This document shows, in pieces, positions 23,543 to 34,634 of a DNA stretch of 64,000 nucleotides. The stretch's first letter is position 1, and the number at the start of each line of letters is the position of its first letter. Under the pieces are notes generated by a model. It made no database searches. It saw nothing but the letters and a program-made list of their open reading frames with translations, and had not been told where the DNA came from. Source of the stretch: Cryptomeria japonica. Its lineage: Eukaryota; Streptophyta; Pinopsida; Cupressales; Cupressaceae. The position numbers and the translations under genes were made by a program. The DNA is taken from contig NC_081414.1 of the NCBI RefSeq assembly GCF_030272615.1, forward strand, positions 334,103,427 to 334,167,426. Reading direction: 5' to 3'.

Positions 23543-24623
23543 TGTAGCGTCCTAAAATTGTGACACTTGCAATTTCGACCGCATTTGGGTCTTCACGATG
23601 GCGACGCAACACGCAACCTGAATGGAGACCCCGAAACCTGATTATGACACTGAAAACTGCATTTTCTTGCACCCTGGCCTGAACCTCCTTTGCACCCTGC
23701 TGTCCCGGGAGGTGGGACCAGAGCGCCCAGCACCCTGGTCCTTCAGGACCAGGGCGCCCAACGCCCTGGTCCCTGGGTCCCATTTTGGGCTCGGTCTCTT
23801 TTGGACTTCGGGTCTTTATGTTTGCAAATTGGAAAATTAACTTTCCTGGTCGGCCTAAGGTCGGGAAAATTAGTCTATTAACCCTAATTGACAAGTATAT
23901 AAACTACATTTTCCTCTTTCATTCGATATGATGGAAAAAGCGTGGAAACTATACTCAAGCATTCAAGCATTCAAGCATTCAAGCATTCCTTCAAGCAATT
24001 GATCATTCTAAGTCTCCATTCAAGGCTAAGTGTTGCATTCAAGACAAGGATTCAACCATTGAAGAGGAGATCACATACTACATGCTACATACAACATACA
24101 ACAATACAACAAACAACAACATCTATACCTTCACACATAAGGATACAAACATCCTTACAACAAGGTATTAGTACTTGTTTTACATTACATTTACAGCAAT
24201 TTCTCATTTCTTGGTTAATTCCAAAACCGGGGTTTGACCTAAAGGCAAACCCCTAATCCCTAACATATAGCAGGATAGCGCCGTATCGACATTTTACTAC
24301 TAATTCTAGGTCCGTAACTTCATATCATATCCCTATATCAGTTTATAAGCGAATCTTTATCACTTTCTATGCATTCCTAGCTTAATTCTTCTATCAACAT
24401 TCTTTACAAAAGAGGGTGGCCTTGCTGTCTTAACCCCTGAAACGCATTTAGCATCCAATCTTGCATTGTGTGGGATTGGATCTTGTGGGTTTCAACCCCT
24501 CTTTTGAATGTAAAGTCTCTCCCCTAAGTGAAAACCATCAACCCTAGTGAATCTCCCTTCTCTCTCCTTGGAGTTGGAAGAGGGGAGAGCAACTAGGGTT
24601 CGATCGCGATTTTCCGCTTTACA
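23543..24623 (+). repeat. 5' LTR (1,081 bp)
   Basis: Starts TGTAGCGTCC, ends CGCTTTACA. It is near-identical to the 3' LTR except that about 170 bp present there (30701-30869) are missing here and replaced by 'atata' after 24264. It contains a short ATTCAAGC tandem (23953-23990). Confidence 0.95.
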
Positions 24624-24626
24624 TTT

Positions 24627-24645
24627 TGGTGAACCCGACGTGAAC
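24627..24645 (+). other. Primer-binding-like site of the Gag-only element
   Basis: TGGTGAACCCGACGTGAAC lies three bases after the LTR end. It matches the site of the gypsy element at 11379 with a few changes. Confidence 0.85.
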
Positions 24646-25805
24646 ATCCTTTCTGTTTATTCATAGTTAGATCTGAAAATTGGATTCCTTGATTACATTT
24701 CCATGTTTGATCTTTTGCAAAATTTTAGAGGTTAATTGCATAAAAACCCTAAATTTTCTTTTTAAGTAATTAAACTTGCGAAATGCTTAATTGTTGATGC
24801 TTGTTTCAGGTCTGCCCTTCTATTACAAATTATCAATTCATATTTGTTCTTTAATTTTGAAAATTAAGTGGTTAAGTGTCAAAACACTAAATTTTGAAAC
24901 CCTCTTGATTCCACCTTTGTCCGACAATTTCACTGATCAAAACATCTCCAAATCAGCTGTAACTTTGGATTCCGCAATAAAATCACAATATCTTTCATCC
25001 CTGAAAATTTGGAAAAAAGTTGCGAGGACCATGTGCACTCCGAGCGCCATCGTCCCCGACATTTTTTCTGAAATTTCGGGAGCGAGATCTTACTGTATTT
25101 TCTTGCTAAAATCCAGAATTTTGGCTGATTTTATCAATTTTAACACCTTCAAAATTACAGTCAAAGTTGGTTTAGCGATTGCTTGGATTGAGGCTTCTAA
25201 TCATTCAAAAATTGTTGAAATTGAAATTTGTGTCAAAATTGTGTTTCTTACAGTCCTAAATCTGAAAAGTGTGTTATCATTCATTCGAAATTTCAGTGAT
25301 TCATTCAAATTTTTGCAAATTGTGACTTTTGAAATTAAGTGCTTAATTACAACAACTTTGATTTCCGCTTTCAAAATTGAATTTTGCGTGAAATTGAGTC
25401 AACTTTCAAATTTCAAAACTTGCATTACTTTTGGTATTCCCTCTAAAATCATAAAATTCAAAATTTCAGTTTCCCTCTCTTTTTCAAAATTCAAATTTTG
25501 CATTTTTCGACAATCTTGGTAGGGTTCAATTTTGAAATTGCAACTTTAATTTGGCCTATCTACAGATTGTAAAATCACTCAATTTTTTTAGGTTAGCTGT
25601 AAAATCATCATAACTTTCATCCCTGCAAATTTTGAAAAAAGTTGCGAGGACCGTGTGCACTCCGAGCGCCACGGTCCCGGACATTTTTTCCGAAATTTCG
25701 GGAGATTGTCCTGATTGTATTTAACAGCTTAAATCTAGAAGATTGGCTGATTTTACTGAAATTTGCTACCTCTAAAATTCAAAATCTTCTCTCTTTCTTT
25801 AGTGC
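24646..25805 (+). other. Leader of the Gag-only element with duplicated block
   Basis: Two blocks (about 24958-25100 and 25600-25740) share 'tttcatccctg.aaatttt.gaaaaaagttgcgaggacc', then GTGTGCACTCCGAGCGCC or close variants, then 'gacattttttc.gaaatttcgggag'. A related sequence occurs in the 3' LTR (30811-30871). A 243-codon Phe/Ile/Ser-rich frame (24791-25522) crosses one block and is probably not a gene. Confidence 0.7.
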
Positions 25806-28800
25806 ATGAGTTTTACAACAATAAGCCCTACTTACACTATTCCCGTTAGACGAAGCCTTAGAATTAGGTCCTTCCAAGGTTTAGTTACTGAGGAGATGGA
25901 ACCTAATTTGAATGGCCTTTTTAACGAGGACTTGGGTAATTCCTCTAATCCTCTTAATGATGAAGAAGCTCTCCATGAGGTTTCTGTAGAACAACTTTCA
26001 AAATTGGATAACCAATTTGACGATTTTCGACAGTGGATGTCTCAAGAATAGCCTGATAGTCAAGCTCTTCCTTTAATTGAGGGTCTAAAATGTATGCTTC
26101 AAAGTGATAAGAATGGAATTGATATTTTGCGTGGTATTGCACACATTGTGGATTCGAATGTGATGCCTATGAAGAGTTGTGCCGAAACCTTAGGTTATAC
26201 ACAACCTCCTACTCAAGACAATCATTCTATTCCTTTGACGACTCCTATTGCTAGTATACCTACTTTTACATCAAACATAATGACTACTTCAATACAAGAT
26301 ATTCCTCCTATGATCACTAGTCATGGGGGCAATCCCTCTTCTTCAATCAACCCTCTTCCTTCATTCAATCTAACTTCTTCATTCATTCCTTCAATGAGTG
26401 TTCCTCTTATATCTCCACAAATGAACATGACGCAAGGGGGCCATTCATTTAACCATTCCATTCCTCCTTGTAGTGTTCCTCCTGTCCAATCATCTCCTAT
26501 GACTAACTATCATAGTGTCCCACCACCTTACTCTCTACCTTCTTTCAATAACATAACACCTCCATCACAATCTAACACGTCTAATATGAATTCTTCGACT
26601 GAAGCGACCATTAATAATCTTGCACAAACTGTCTCTTCTTTACAGCAACAAATTGCCTCTATGAATCAATCTAAGTTTAGTGTGCCCACATTTGATGTTG
26701 CGAGCCCACTTTCTCTTGACATTGTTTGAGCTATCCCTCCTAAACATGTTGAAATTCCACATTTGGAGCTTTATAATGGTAAAGGTGATCCTCTAACACA
26801 TGTTAAGACTTTTCAAACAATATGTACTGATTTTGCTTATGACCAAAGGTTGCTTGCAAAACTGTTTACTAGAACATTAAGAGACAAAGCCCTACAATGG
26901 TATTGCTCGTTGCCTTCCTATTCTATTACTTCTTTCGAACAACTTGCAAATGCTTTCATTCAACAATTTCAAAACAATATAAGTCCTAAAGTTACTTTGA
27001 TTGATTTAATGCATTGTAAACAAGGTGTTAAAGAAAAAGTGACTGATTTCATTGGTAGATATAAGCATTTGTATGCTCAAATTTCTTTTCCAGTGCCTGA
27101 CAATGATATTCAAAGAATCTTTATTTCTAATTTACAAAAAGATATTTGAGACAAACTCCTGTTTTCTGAGTTTACTTCTTTCCAACAGTTGTGCGCAACT
27201 CTTCACAATTATCAACTGACTGTGAGTCAAATGGAACAATCACATCCTATGACTCCAAGTGATAAGGGTGATAGTAGTCAACAACCATTTGGGAAGTTTA
27301 AACCGAACAGAGAGTCCATTAAATTCAATGAAAACATCATCAACAACAATGTGAATGCAGCATCAGGTGTGCCTCCTATTTCTAAGTTTTTCAAGAAAGA
27401 AAGAAAGTATACTCCTTTGAATGAATCATTGCATAGTATTATGAATAAATTATTGGAACAAAATGTGCTTACTCTTCCTCCTATAAGGCAAATTGATCCT
27501 GCAAAGATTACTTCACCTTATTTTGATAACAAATCTTTTTGTCAATTTCATCGTCAACCTGGGCATGATACTGAAAAATGTTTTTCTTTAAAGGGTAAAA
27601 TTCAAGATTTGATTGATAATAATACTATCTCTGTTTCTGGAGTGCATGATAAAGGCAACACATCTGTAGCTCCTCCTAACCAAAATCTTCAGATTTTTAC
27701 TGATCCATTACCTTCTCATACCTCTAATGCGATTGATACTACTGATTCCTCTGTCTCACCTGATGATCTCGTGTCTATGACTCCGAATGTGATTAACTTT
27801 GTAGAGCAATAGAAAATCCCTAAAGAACCTTCCATCACATTTAATTCTAGTGAAACCATTAGGGCACCTGATGGTCCTTTATACATAGTTGCAAAAGTCA
27901 AGAATACACCTTGCCGTGGAGTGCTTATTGATCCTTCGTGCATGGTTAATGTTATTACTGAAGAATTTCTTTTTACTTTGCAATTGAATCAAGTGATCTA
28001 TGACAAAACAGATGTGGTTGTGAAATTATTTGATGCATTTTCTTCTCCTGCAATTGGTTCTATTACATTACCTATTGAGGTCCGTAACAAATCCCTTGAT
28101 GTGGACTTTGCTATTATTCCATCTTCCGAACAATTTCGTGTGAAGCTTGGCTATCCTTGGCTATCTTCCATGAAAGCTATTGCTTCTCCTATCCACAAGT
28201 GTTTGAAATTTCCCCATAATGGTGAAGTTGTTACTATCAATCATAGTCTCTTTAAACCAGCTGAAAGAACTTCTAGCGTTCCTCTTGATTACTTTTGGCC
28301 TAAACAATTCCAATCTCTTCCTCCGCGAAGTGATCATCTTTTCAAATCTTATCAAAAGTGGAAAACAGATATGATCCTATCTCTAAGTGAACCTAGAACA
28401 CCCAAACTTGACATTCCTATCATTCTTGAGAAGGAAGTTCTTCCTTTGAAAGATAAAACTAATGTCTTTCCTCAAAAAGATTCCCAACCCATCCCTATGG
28501 ATGTGACTATGCCTATGATTAATAAACTTCCTAAAAGTAGACCTATCCCTCCTTGTCATGATGGACTTGGTCTCCTTCCTAAACCAAATATTCCTCCCTT
28601 ATATGGAGCAGTTCCTCCTCCTTCCTCTTATGGAGAGAAGAGACCTTCCTCTTCTCCTATTATTCAGCCTAAGAGACCACAACCTAAACACCCAAGTGAC
28701 AAGGATGAGAACATTCCTCCTCCTCAATCTCCTAATCTTCCTACTAAGACTAGACGAAATCGTTCTGCACGTGAACGCCGGCGAAAGCGTTGTCTTAGAG

Positions 28801-29237
28801 CTCAAACTTTGCAATCCCCAAAAACACCTTCAACAAGCATTATTCCATTTTCTCCTCAGCCGACGATTGAGCCGAAATCTCCTAAACATAAGATGCATGA
28901 TGGTCTTGATCCTGTGCGAGTTAAAGATCCTATTTTCATAAATCTTGATGATGATATAGATGAAAATGTTATTCATGATGAAAATGCTACTTCTCCTGTT
29001 CATTCTGGTAGTGAATATGAACTTGTTGATATTGATAACCATTTATCTAACAAATTTTCTAAAGCACTTATCCTAGCTCCTAGACAAGAACACCACAGCT
29101 TGGGATATGAACATAGCCCTTGTTGGGATCTTGTGATAGCTCCATCTGCTGTGTTGGATGTTCCTCCTCTAGCGTGTTCCCTGCCTTCCCGAAACATTGA
29201 TCAGCAAGATCGGGGGGTAGATGACATGCTAGACTAG
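25806..29237 (+). pseudogene. Gag-protease ORF of the non-autonomous LTR element
   Basis: A single frame of 1,143 codons with just four stops. The N-terminus is MSFTTISPTYTIPVRRSLRI. A Pro/Ser/Thr-rich linker follows, then the retrotransposon Gag domain (near 26750-27240: LELYNGKGDPLTHVKTF, KALQWYCSLP, FEQLANAFIQQF, DLMHCKQGVKEKVTDFIGRY). A variant knuckle FCQFHRQPGHDTEKC lies near 27535. The protease-like fold (27840-28260: GVLIDPSCMVNVI, LGYPWLSSMKAI, KCLKFPHNGEVVTI) has Pro where the active site normally has Gly or Thr after Asp. A proline-rich, then acidic tail ends at DDMLD. Stops at 26049 (TAG), 26727 (TGA), 27148 (TGA) and 27810 (TAG) each fit one C-to-T change. There is no pol. Confidence 0.9.
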
Positions 29238-29978
29238 TTCATTAGCATAGCAGATTCTCTCCTCCTCTCTTTCGTTACTTCTTCTATGTGTTATTCTCAT
29301 TCTTCTATTTGTTGTCCTTAGTGTTGTCTACTTGAGGACGATTCAAAGCATTGAGATCTATCGATCTCTCTCATGTTGACTCAAAAGACACATGTGTTCC
29401 CTTCTTCTAGGTGACCTTCCTTGATTGGGGAATGAAGAACAATTATGCATACATACATATGATATACATGAATTATCATACAGCATACTGACCCCAAGGA
29501 AAGCGAAGTCACCTTGTGCTTTGTGTTTTGTGTCTATTATCCTTGGGCTTATCTCACACTTGGGGGCTAAATCCTTGTGATAACGTGCTCCTTTCCCTTC
29601 TCATTCTTATATGTATCACTACCTTAAAGAAATCACCCCCGGTGAGGCGTGTGCGATTGCTTTAACGTAGGGGGGCATACATCCCGTTCATATCTTTTCA
29701 AGATACTTGAAAATTTCTTGACAAATTTAACTTTGCCTTGAAATTTTTGATATCTTTCCTGCATGACTCATAGTGAGGGAACCTTACTACTGACAGTCAT
29801 GGTTCTCCCTCGTGATCTTCCCTTTTACTTTGTCAATCGAAGTCGTAAGATCCTTAGTCCACTGGGGGCTTGGTGTATCTTGCCTCCTTGACATGGTGAA
29901 AGTCTTTCAATGTTGTTTCCTTGTACTTTACCAGAAGTATGAGCATACACTTATACTCCCGCTAAAGTGGGGGCTAAA
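29238..29978 (+). other. Spacer between gag-pro and 3' LTR, with purine tract
   Basis: No coding region. This is where pol would be expected. It ends with TAAAGTGGGGGCTAAA directly before the 3' LTR, which serves as the polypurine-like tract. A similar phrase 'acttgggggctaaa' occurs at 29561. Confidence 0.7.
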
Positions 29979-31221
29979 TGTAGCATCCTAAAATTGCGAC
30001 ACTTGCAATTTCGGCCGCATTTGGGTCTTCACGATGGCGACGCAACACACAACTTGAATGGAGACCCCGAAACCTGATTATGACACTGAAAACTGCATTT
30101 TCTTGCACCCTGGCCTGAACCTCCTTTGCACCCTGCTGTCCCGGGAGGTGGGACCAGAGCGCCTAGCGCCCTGGTCCCCCAGGACCATGGTGCCCAGTGC
30201 CCTGGTCCCTGGGTCCCATTTTGGGCCCGGTCTCTTTTGGACTTCGGGTCTTTATGTTTGCAAATTGGAAAATTAACTTTCCTGGTCGGCCTAAGGTCGG
30301 GAAAATTAGTCTATTAACCCTAATTGACAAGTATATAAACTACATTTTCCTCTTTCATTCGATATGATGGAAAAAGCGTGGAAACTATACTCAAGCATTC
30401 AAGCATTCAAGCATTCAAGCATTCCTTCAAGCAATTGATCATTCTAAGTCTCCATTCAAGGCTAAGTGTTGCATTCAAGACAAGGATTCAACCATTGAAG
30501 AGGAGATCACATACTACATGCTACATACAACATACAACAATACAACAAACAACAACATCTATACCTTCGCACATAAGGATACAAACATCCTTACAACAAG
30601 GTATTAGTACTTGTTTTACATTACATTTACAATAATTTCTCATTTCTTGGTTAATTCCAAAACCGGGGTTTGACCTAAAGGCAAACCCCTAATCCCTAAC
30701 CCCCCAATCGTCTTCGCTTTTCTGTGTGTAGGTTGTAGGTACGCGGCTAAAATTGAAGATCTGGAATCCTTGTGCAGAGACGAACAGATCCCTCTTCGTT
30801 TCGCGGATTTTTCGGAGGACCGTGTGCACGCCGGGCGCCATCGTCCTGACAAATTTTGCTCAAATTTGCAGGACATCGCCGTATCGACATTTTACTGCTA
30901 ATTCCAGGTCCGCAGCTTCATATCATATCCCTATCTCAGTTTATAAGAGAATCTTTATCACTTTCTATGCATTCCTAGCTTAATTCTTCTATCAACATTC
31001 TTTACAAAAGAGGGTAGCCTTGCTGTCTTAACCCCTGAAACGCATTTAGCATCCAATCTTGCATTGTGTGGGATTGGATCTTGTGGGTTTCAACCCCTCT
31101 TTTGAATGTAAAGTCTCTCCCCTAAGTGAAAACCATCAACCCTAGTGAATCTCCCTTCTCTCTCCTTGGAGTTGGAAGAGGGGAGAGCAACTAGGGTTCG
31201 ATCGCGATTTTCCGCTTTACA
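29979..31221 (+). repeat. 3' LTR (1,243 bp)
   Basis: Starts TGTAGCATCC, ends TTTACA, then GGTCT. It carries a segment (30701-30869) that is absent from the 5' LTR and contains the GGACCGTGTGCACGCC block related to the leader duplications. Confidence 0.95.
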
Positions 31222-31226
31222 GGTCT

Positions 31227-31952
31227 ATGATGGCTTTTTTGTAAGACTATATGGTTTTATTACATATATTGTACTTTAATCAACATATAATAATATTCAA
31301 GTGGTGGTTGGCATGAGCTTGAATATGGTAAGTTGTATGCATCTTGAAGTTGAATATGATATGTTGTATACATCTTGAAGTTGAAATTTGATTAGACTTT
31401 GTCAGCATTTGATGAATCATAAATGTCATTTCATTATTAATCTTGTGAGTGTGAGGTGTAGGAATAAATATCAATTACTTTGAAAGTCATGGATGGTTGT
31501 CCTGATATGATAACCACCAGATGGTTGTGCCTTATGAAGAAAAGCTAAATAGATAATAACTAATTGAGAACATCAATTCAAATCCATAATATAGAGGATG
31601 CTAATAACAAATCTTTGTATATTTATTTTTTCTAATAATGAAATAGGTACAACTGTATTGAGATAAAATGAAGCTTTTCTCTCATATGAAGATGTCACAT
31701 TGGCAAATTGGTCTTTATTATAATACACAAGACATAAGTAAAATCAAAACGTTCTCGTCAAATCCTTCCAGATTCTATGTTAACTTGTGACTCATTAGTG
31801 TATGCTGGGAGAGGGAAGAGTGTGTGGCTTCAGGGTATAGTTTTGGACTTGAACCATATTGCATAAATCTCAAGGCTTCAACTTGATTATCATTAAAGGT
31901 TTCTGATTGATTACAAAATATCCCTTCATATCCCTTCATGGATGTCACATGC
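31227..31952. other. Interior of the large element between LTR insertion and satellite
   Basis: No gene seen. 'ttgtactttaatcaacata' occurs on both sides of the LTR element (23517 and 31268), so it belonged to the target. A small tandem pair 'gaatatgrtawgttgtat' then 'catcttgaagttgaa' lies at 31322-31388. Confidence 0.5.
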
Positions 31953-34180
31953 GTAGGGTATGACCCCGAGCGTCAGATCGAGTGGGGGAGGGGGGGAATA
32001 GGAGCATGTGTAGGGTAATAATGCCTAACGAGACATGTCGGAGCTGACGGTTTGTCATCGCGACAAGCAGAACAAGAAATCGACCACGCGACAACATTCC
32101 ATTGAGTGAGACTGATGATTTTTTTGCCAACTGAAAAATTGCTGCCCTAATAAAACTGTAGGACAACATGAAAAACTAAGATAGGCTTTTGTAGGGACTC
32201 CTCTCATAACCTTGTAGGTTCAAACGGATCGTTCGCAGGTGCCACGGATTCCAAGTTAGGGCCCATCAAAGTTTGACAATTTTGAGCACTTAGGGCGCTC
32301 AAGGGACGACGCCGGTAGGGTATGACCCCGAGTGTCGGATCGAGTGGGGGGGCAAAATAGGAGCATGCATAGGGTAATAATGCCTAACTGGACATGTCGG
32401 AGCCGATGGTTCATCATCGCGATGAGTAGAACGAGAAATCAACCACACGAGAACATTCCATTGAGTGAGACTGACGATTTTTTTGCCAACCGAAAAATTG
32501 CTGCCCTAATAAAACCGTAGGGAAACTTGAAAAACCGAGATAGATTTTTGTAGGGACCCCTCTTGTGGCCCCGTAGGTTCAAACGGATCGTTTGTAGGTG
32601 CCACAAATTCTGAGTTAGGGCCCATCAAAGTTTGACAATTTTGAGCACTTAGGGCGCTCAAGGGACGACGCCGGTAGGGTATGACCCCGAGCATCGAATC
32701 AAGTGGGGGGGAAAAATAGGAGCATGCATAGGGTAATAATGCCTAACTGGACATGTTGGAGCTGACGGTTTGTCATTGCGATGAGCAGAACGAGAAATTG
32801 GCCATGCGACAACATTCCATTGAGTGAGATGGATGATTTTTTTGTCAACCGAAAAATTGCTACCCTAATAAAACCGTAGGACAAATTGAAAAATTGAGAT
32901 AGGCTTTTTTAGGGACCCCTCTCATGGCTCTGTAGGTTCAAACAGATCATTCACAGGTGCCACGGATTCCGAGTTAAGGCCCGTCAAAGTTTGACAATTT
33001 TAAGCACTTAGGGCGCTCAAGGGACGACGCCGGCAGGGTATGACCCCGAGCGTCGGATCGAGTGGGGGGGAAAAATAGGAGCATGCATAGGGTAATAATG
33101 CCTAACTGGACATGTCGGAGTCGACGGTTCATCATCGCGACGAGCAGAATGATAAATTGGCCACGCGACAACATTCCATTGAGTGAGACTGACGATTTTT
33201 TTGCCAATCGAAAAATTGCTGCCCTAATAAAACCGTAGGGAAAATTGAAAAACGAGATAGGATTTTGTAGGGACCCCTCTCATGGCCTCATAGGTTCAAA
33301 TGGATCGTTCGCAGGTGCCATGGATTCCGAGTTAGGGCCCGTCAAAGTTTGACAATTTTGAGCACTTAGGGCGCTCAAGGGATAACGTCGGTAGGGTATG
33401 ACCTCGAGCGTTCAATCGAGTTGGGGGGGGGAAATAGGACCATGAATAGGGCAATAATACCTAACTGGACATGTCAGAGCTGACGGTTCATCATTGCAAC
33501 GAGCAAAACGAGAAATCGGCCATGCGACAACATTCCATTGAGTGAGACTGACGATTTTTTCGCCAACCGAAAAATTGCTGCCCTAATAAAACCGTAGGGA
33601 AAATTGAAAAACCGTGATAGGCTTTTGTAGGGACCCCTCTCGTGGCCCTATAGGTTCAAACAGATCATTTGCAGGTGCCACAAATTTTGAGTTAGGGCCC
33701 ATTAAAGTTTGACAATTTTGAGCACTTAGGGCGCTCAAGGGACGACGCCGGTAGGGTATGACCTCGACCGTTCAATCGAGTGGGGGGGCAAAATAGGACC
33801 ATGCATAGGGTAATAATGCCTAAATGGACATGTCAGAGCTGACGATTCGTTATTGCGATGAGCAAAACGAGAAATCGACCATGCGACAACATTCCATTGA
33901 GTGAGACTGACGATTTTTTCGCCAACCGAAAAATTGCTGCACTAATAAAACTGTAGGGCTAATTGAAAAACTGAGATAGGCTTTTGTAGGGACCCCTCTC
34001 ATGACCCTGTAGGTTCAAACAGATTGTTCACAGGTGCCACAGATTCCGAGTTAGGGCTCATCAAAGTTTGACAATTTTGAGCACTTAGGGCGCTCAAGGT
34101 ACGACGTCGGTAGGGTATGACCCCGAGCGTTAGATCGAGTGGGGGGGAAAAATAGGAGCATGCATAGGGTAATAATGAAT
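31953..34180. repeat. Satellite array, about 360-bp period, seven copies
   Basis: Units begin GTAGGGTATGACC at 31953, 32315, 32674, 33033, 33391, 33751 and 34110 (the last partial). Spacings are 362, 359, 359, 358, 360 and 359. Each carries a G-run (about 7), GGAGCATGCATAGGGTAATA, ACATTCCATTGAGTGAGA and AGCACTTAGGGCGCTCAAGG. The array sits between the two convergent genes. Small open frames (for example 31945-32169 minus) repeat in each unit but break in several copies. Confidence 0.97.
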
Positions 34181-34370
34181 TGTATCAAGTATTGTTCATT
34201 AAATAAATTGTATTGTTCATTGAATGAATTGTATTGTATTGTTGATTAAATGAATTGTATTGTTGATTAAATGAATTGTATTGTATTGTTCATTAAATGA
34301 ATTATATTGTTCATTATAAAAACAACACTTACGATGAAATGAAATGAATTGTATTGTTCATTAAATAGCC
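34181..34370. repeat. AT-rich minisatellite (ATTGTATTGTTCATTAAATGA)n
   Basis: A 21-26-bp unit is repeated about eight times, directly joined to the truncated last satellite unit. Confidence 0.85.
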
Positions 34371-34634
34371 ATTATTAACCATTGTTAATTATTGGAATGA
34401 AGATTAAAGATTTCCATGATAACACCATGCACAGATGAGCAACAATTTATATGATCGAATATCAACTTCTGTATATATAAAAATGTCAAATGATTACAAA
34501 TGTATGTCCATACACAAATATGGCATAAACGCCAACTGAAACAAAATATATGTCTAAATACGTGAATGTATGTCCATATACAAAATATACATGCCAACTA
34601 GACATGTAAGCATCCCAAAACTATCTATAACATC

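Larger units (their letters stand above)
23543..31221 (+). mobile_element. Complete non-autonomous LTR retrotransposon (Gag-protease only)
   Basis: Both LTRs begin TGTAGC and end TTTACA. The element is flanked by a perfect 5-bp target duplication GGTCT (23538-23542 and 31222-31226). The primer site TGGTGAACCCGACG starts at 24627. A purine-rich stretch AAAGTGGGGGC precedes the 3' LTR. The single reading frame gives Gag, zinc knuckle and a protease-like domain and then ends. No reverse transcriptase, RNase H or integrase is present anywhere in the 7,679 bp. This matches the class called TR-GAG. Shared protease and knuckle motifs and the same primer site link it to the Tat-like gypsy element nearby. 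Confidence 0.95.

Noticed and set aside
24791-25522. 243-codon frame in the leader of the Gag-only element
   Set aside because: Phe/Ile/Ser/Lys-rich, no recognisable domain, crosses a duplicated leader block, and lies before the real gag start. Probably chance openness of AAATTT-rich DNA.
31953-34180. CRISPR-like array
   Set aside because: The whole 360-bp unit repeats with no unique spacers, and the host is a plant. It is a satellite.
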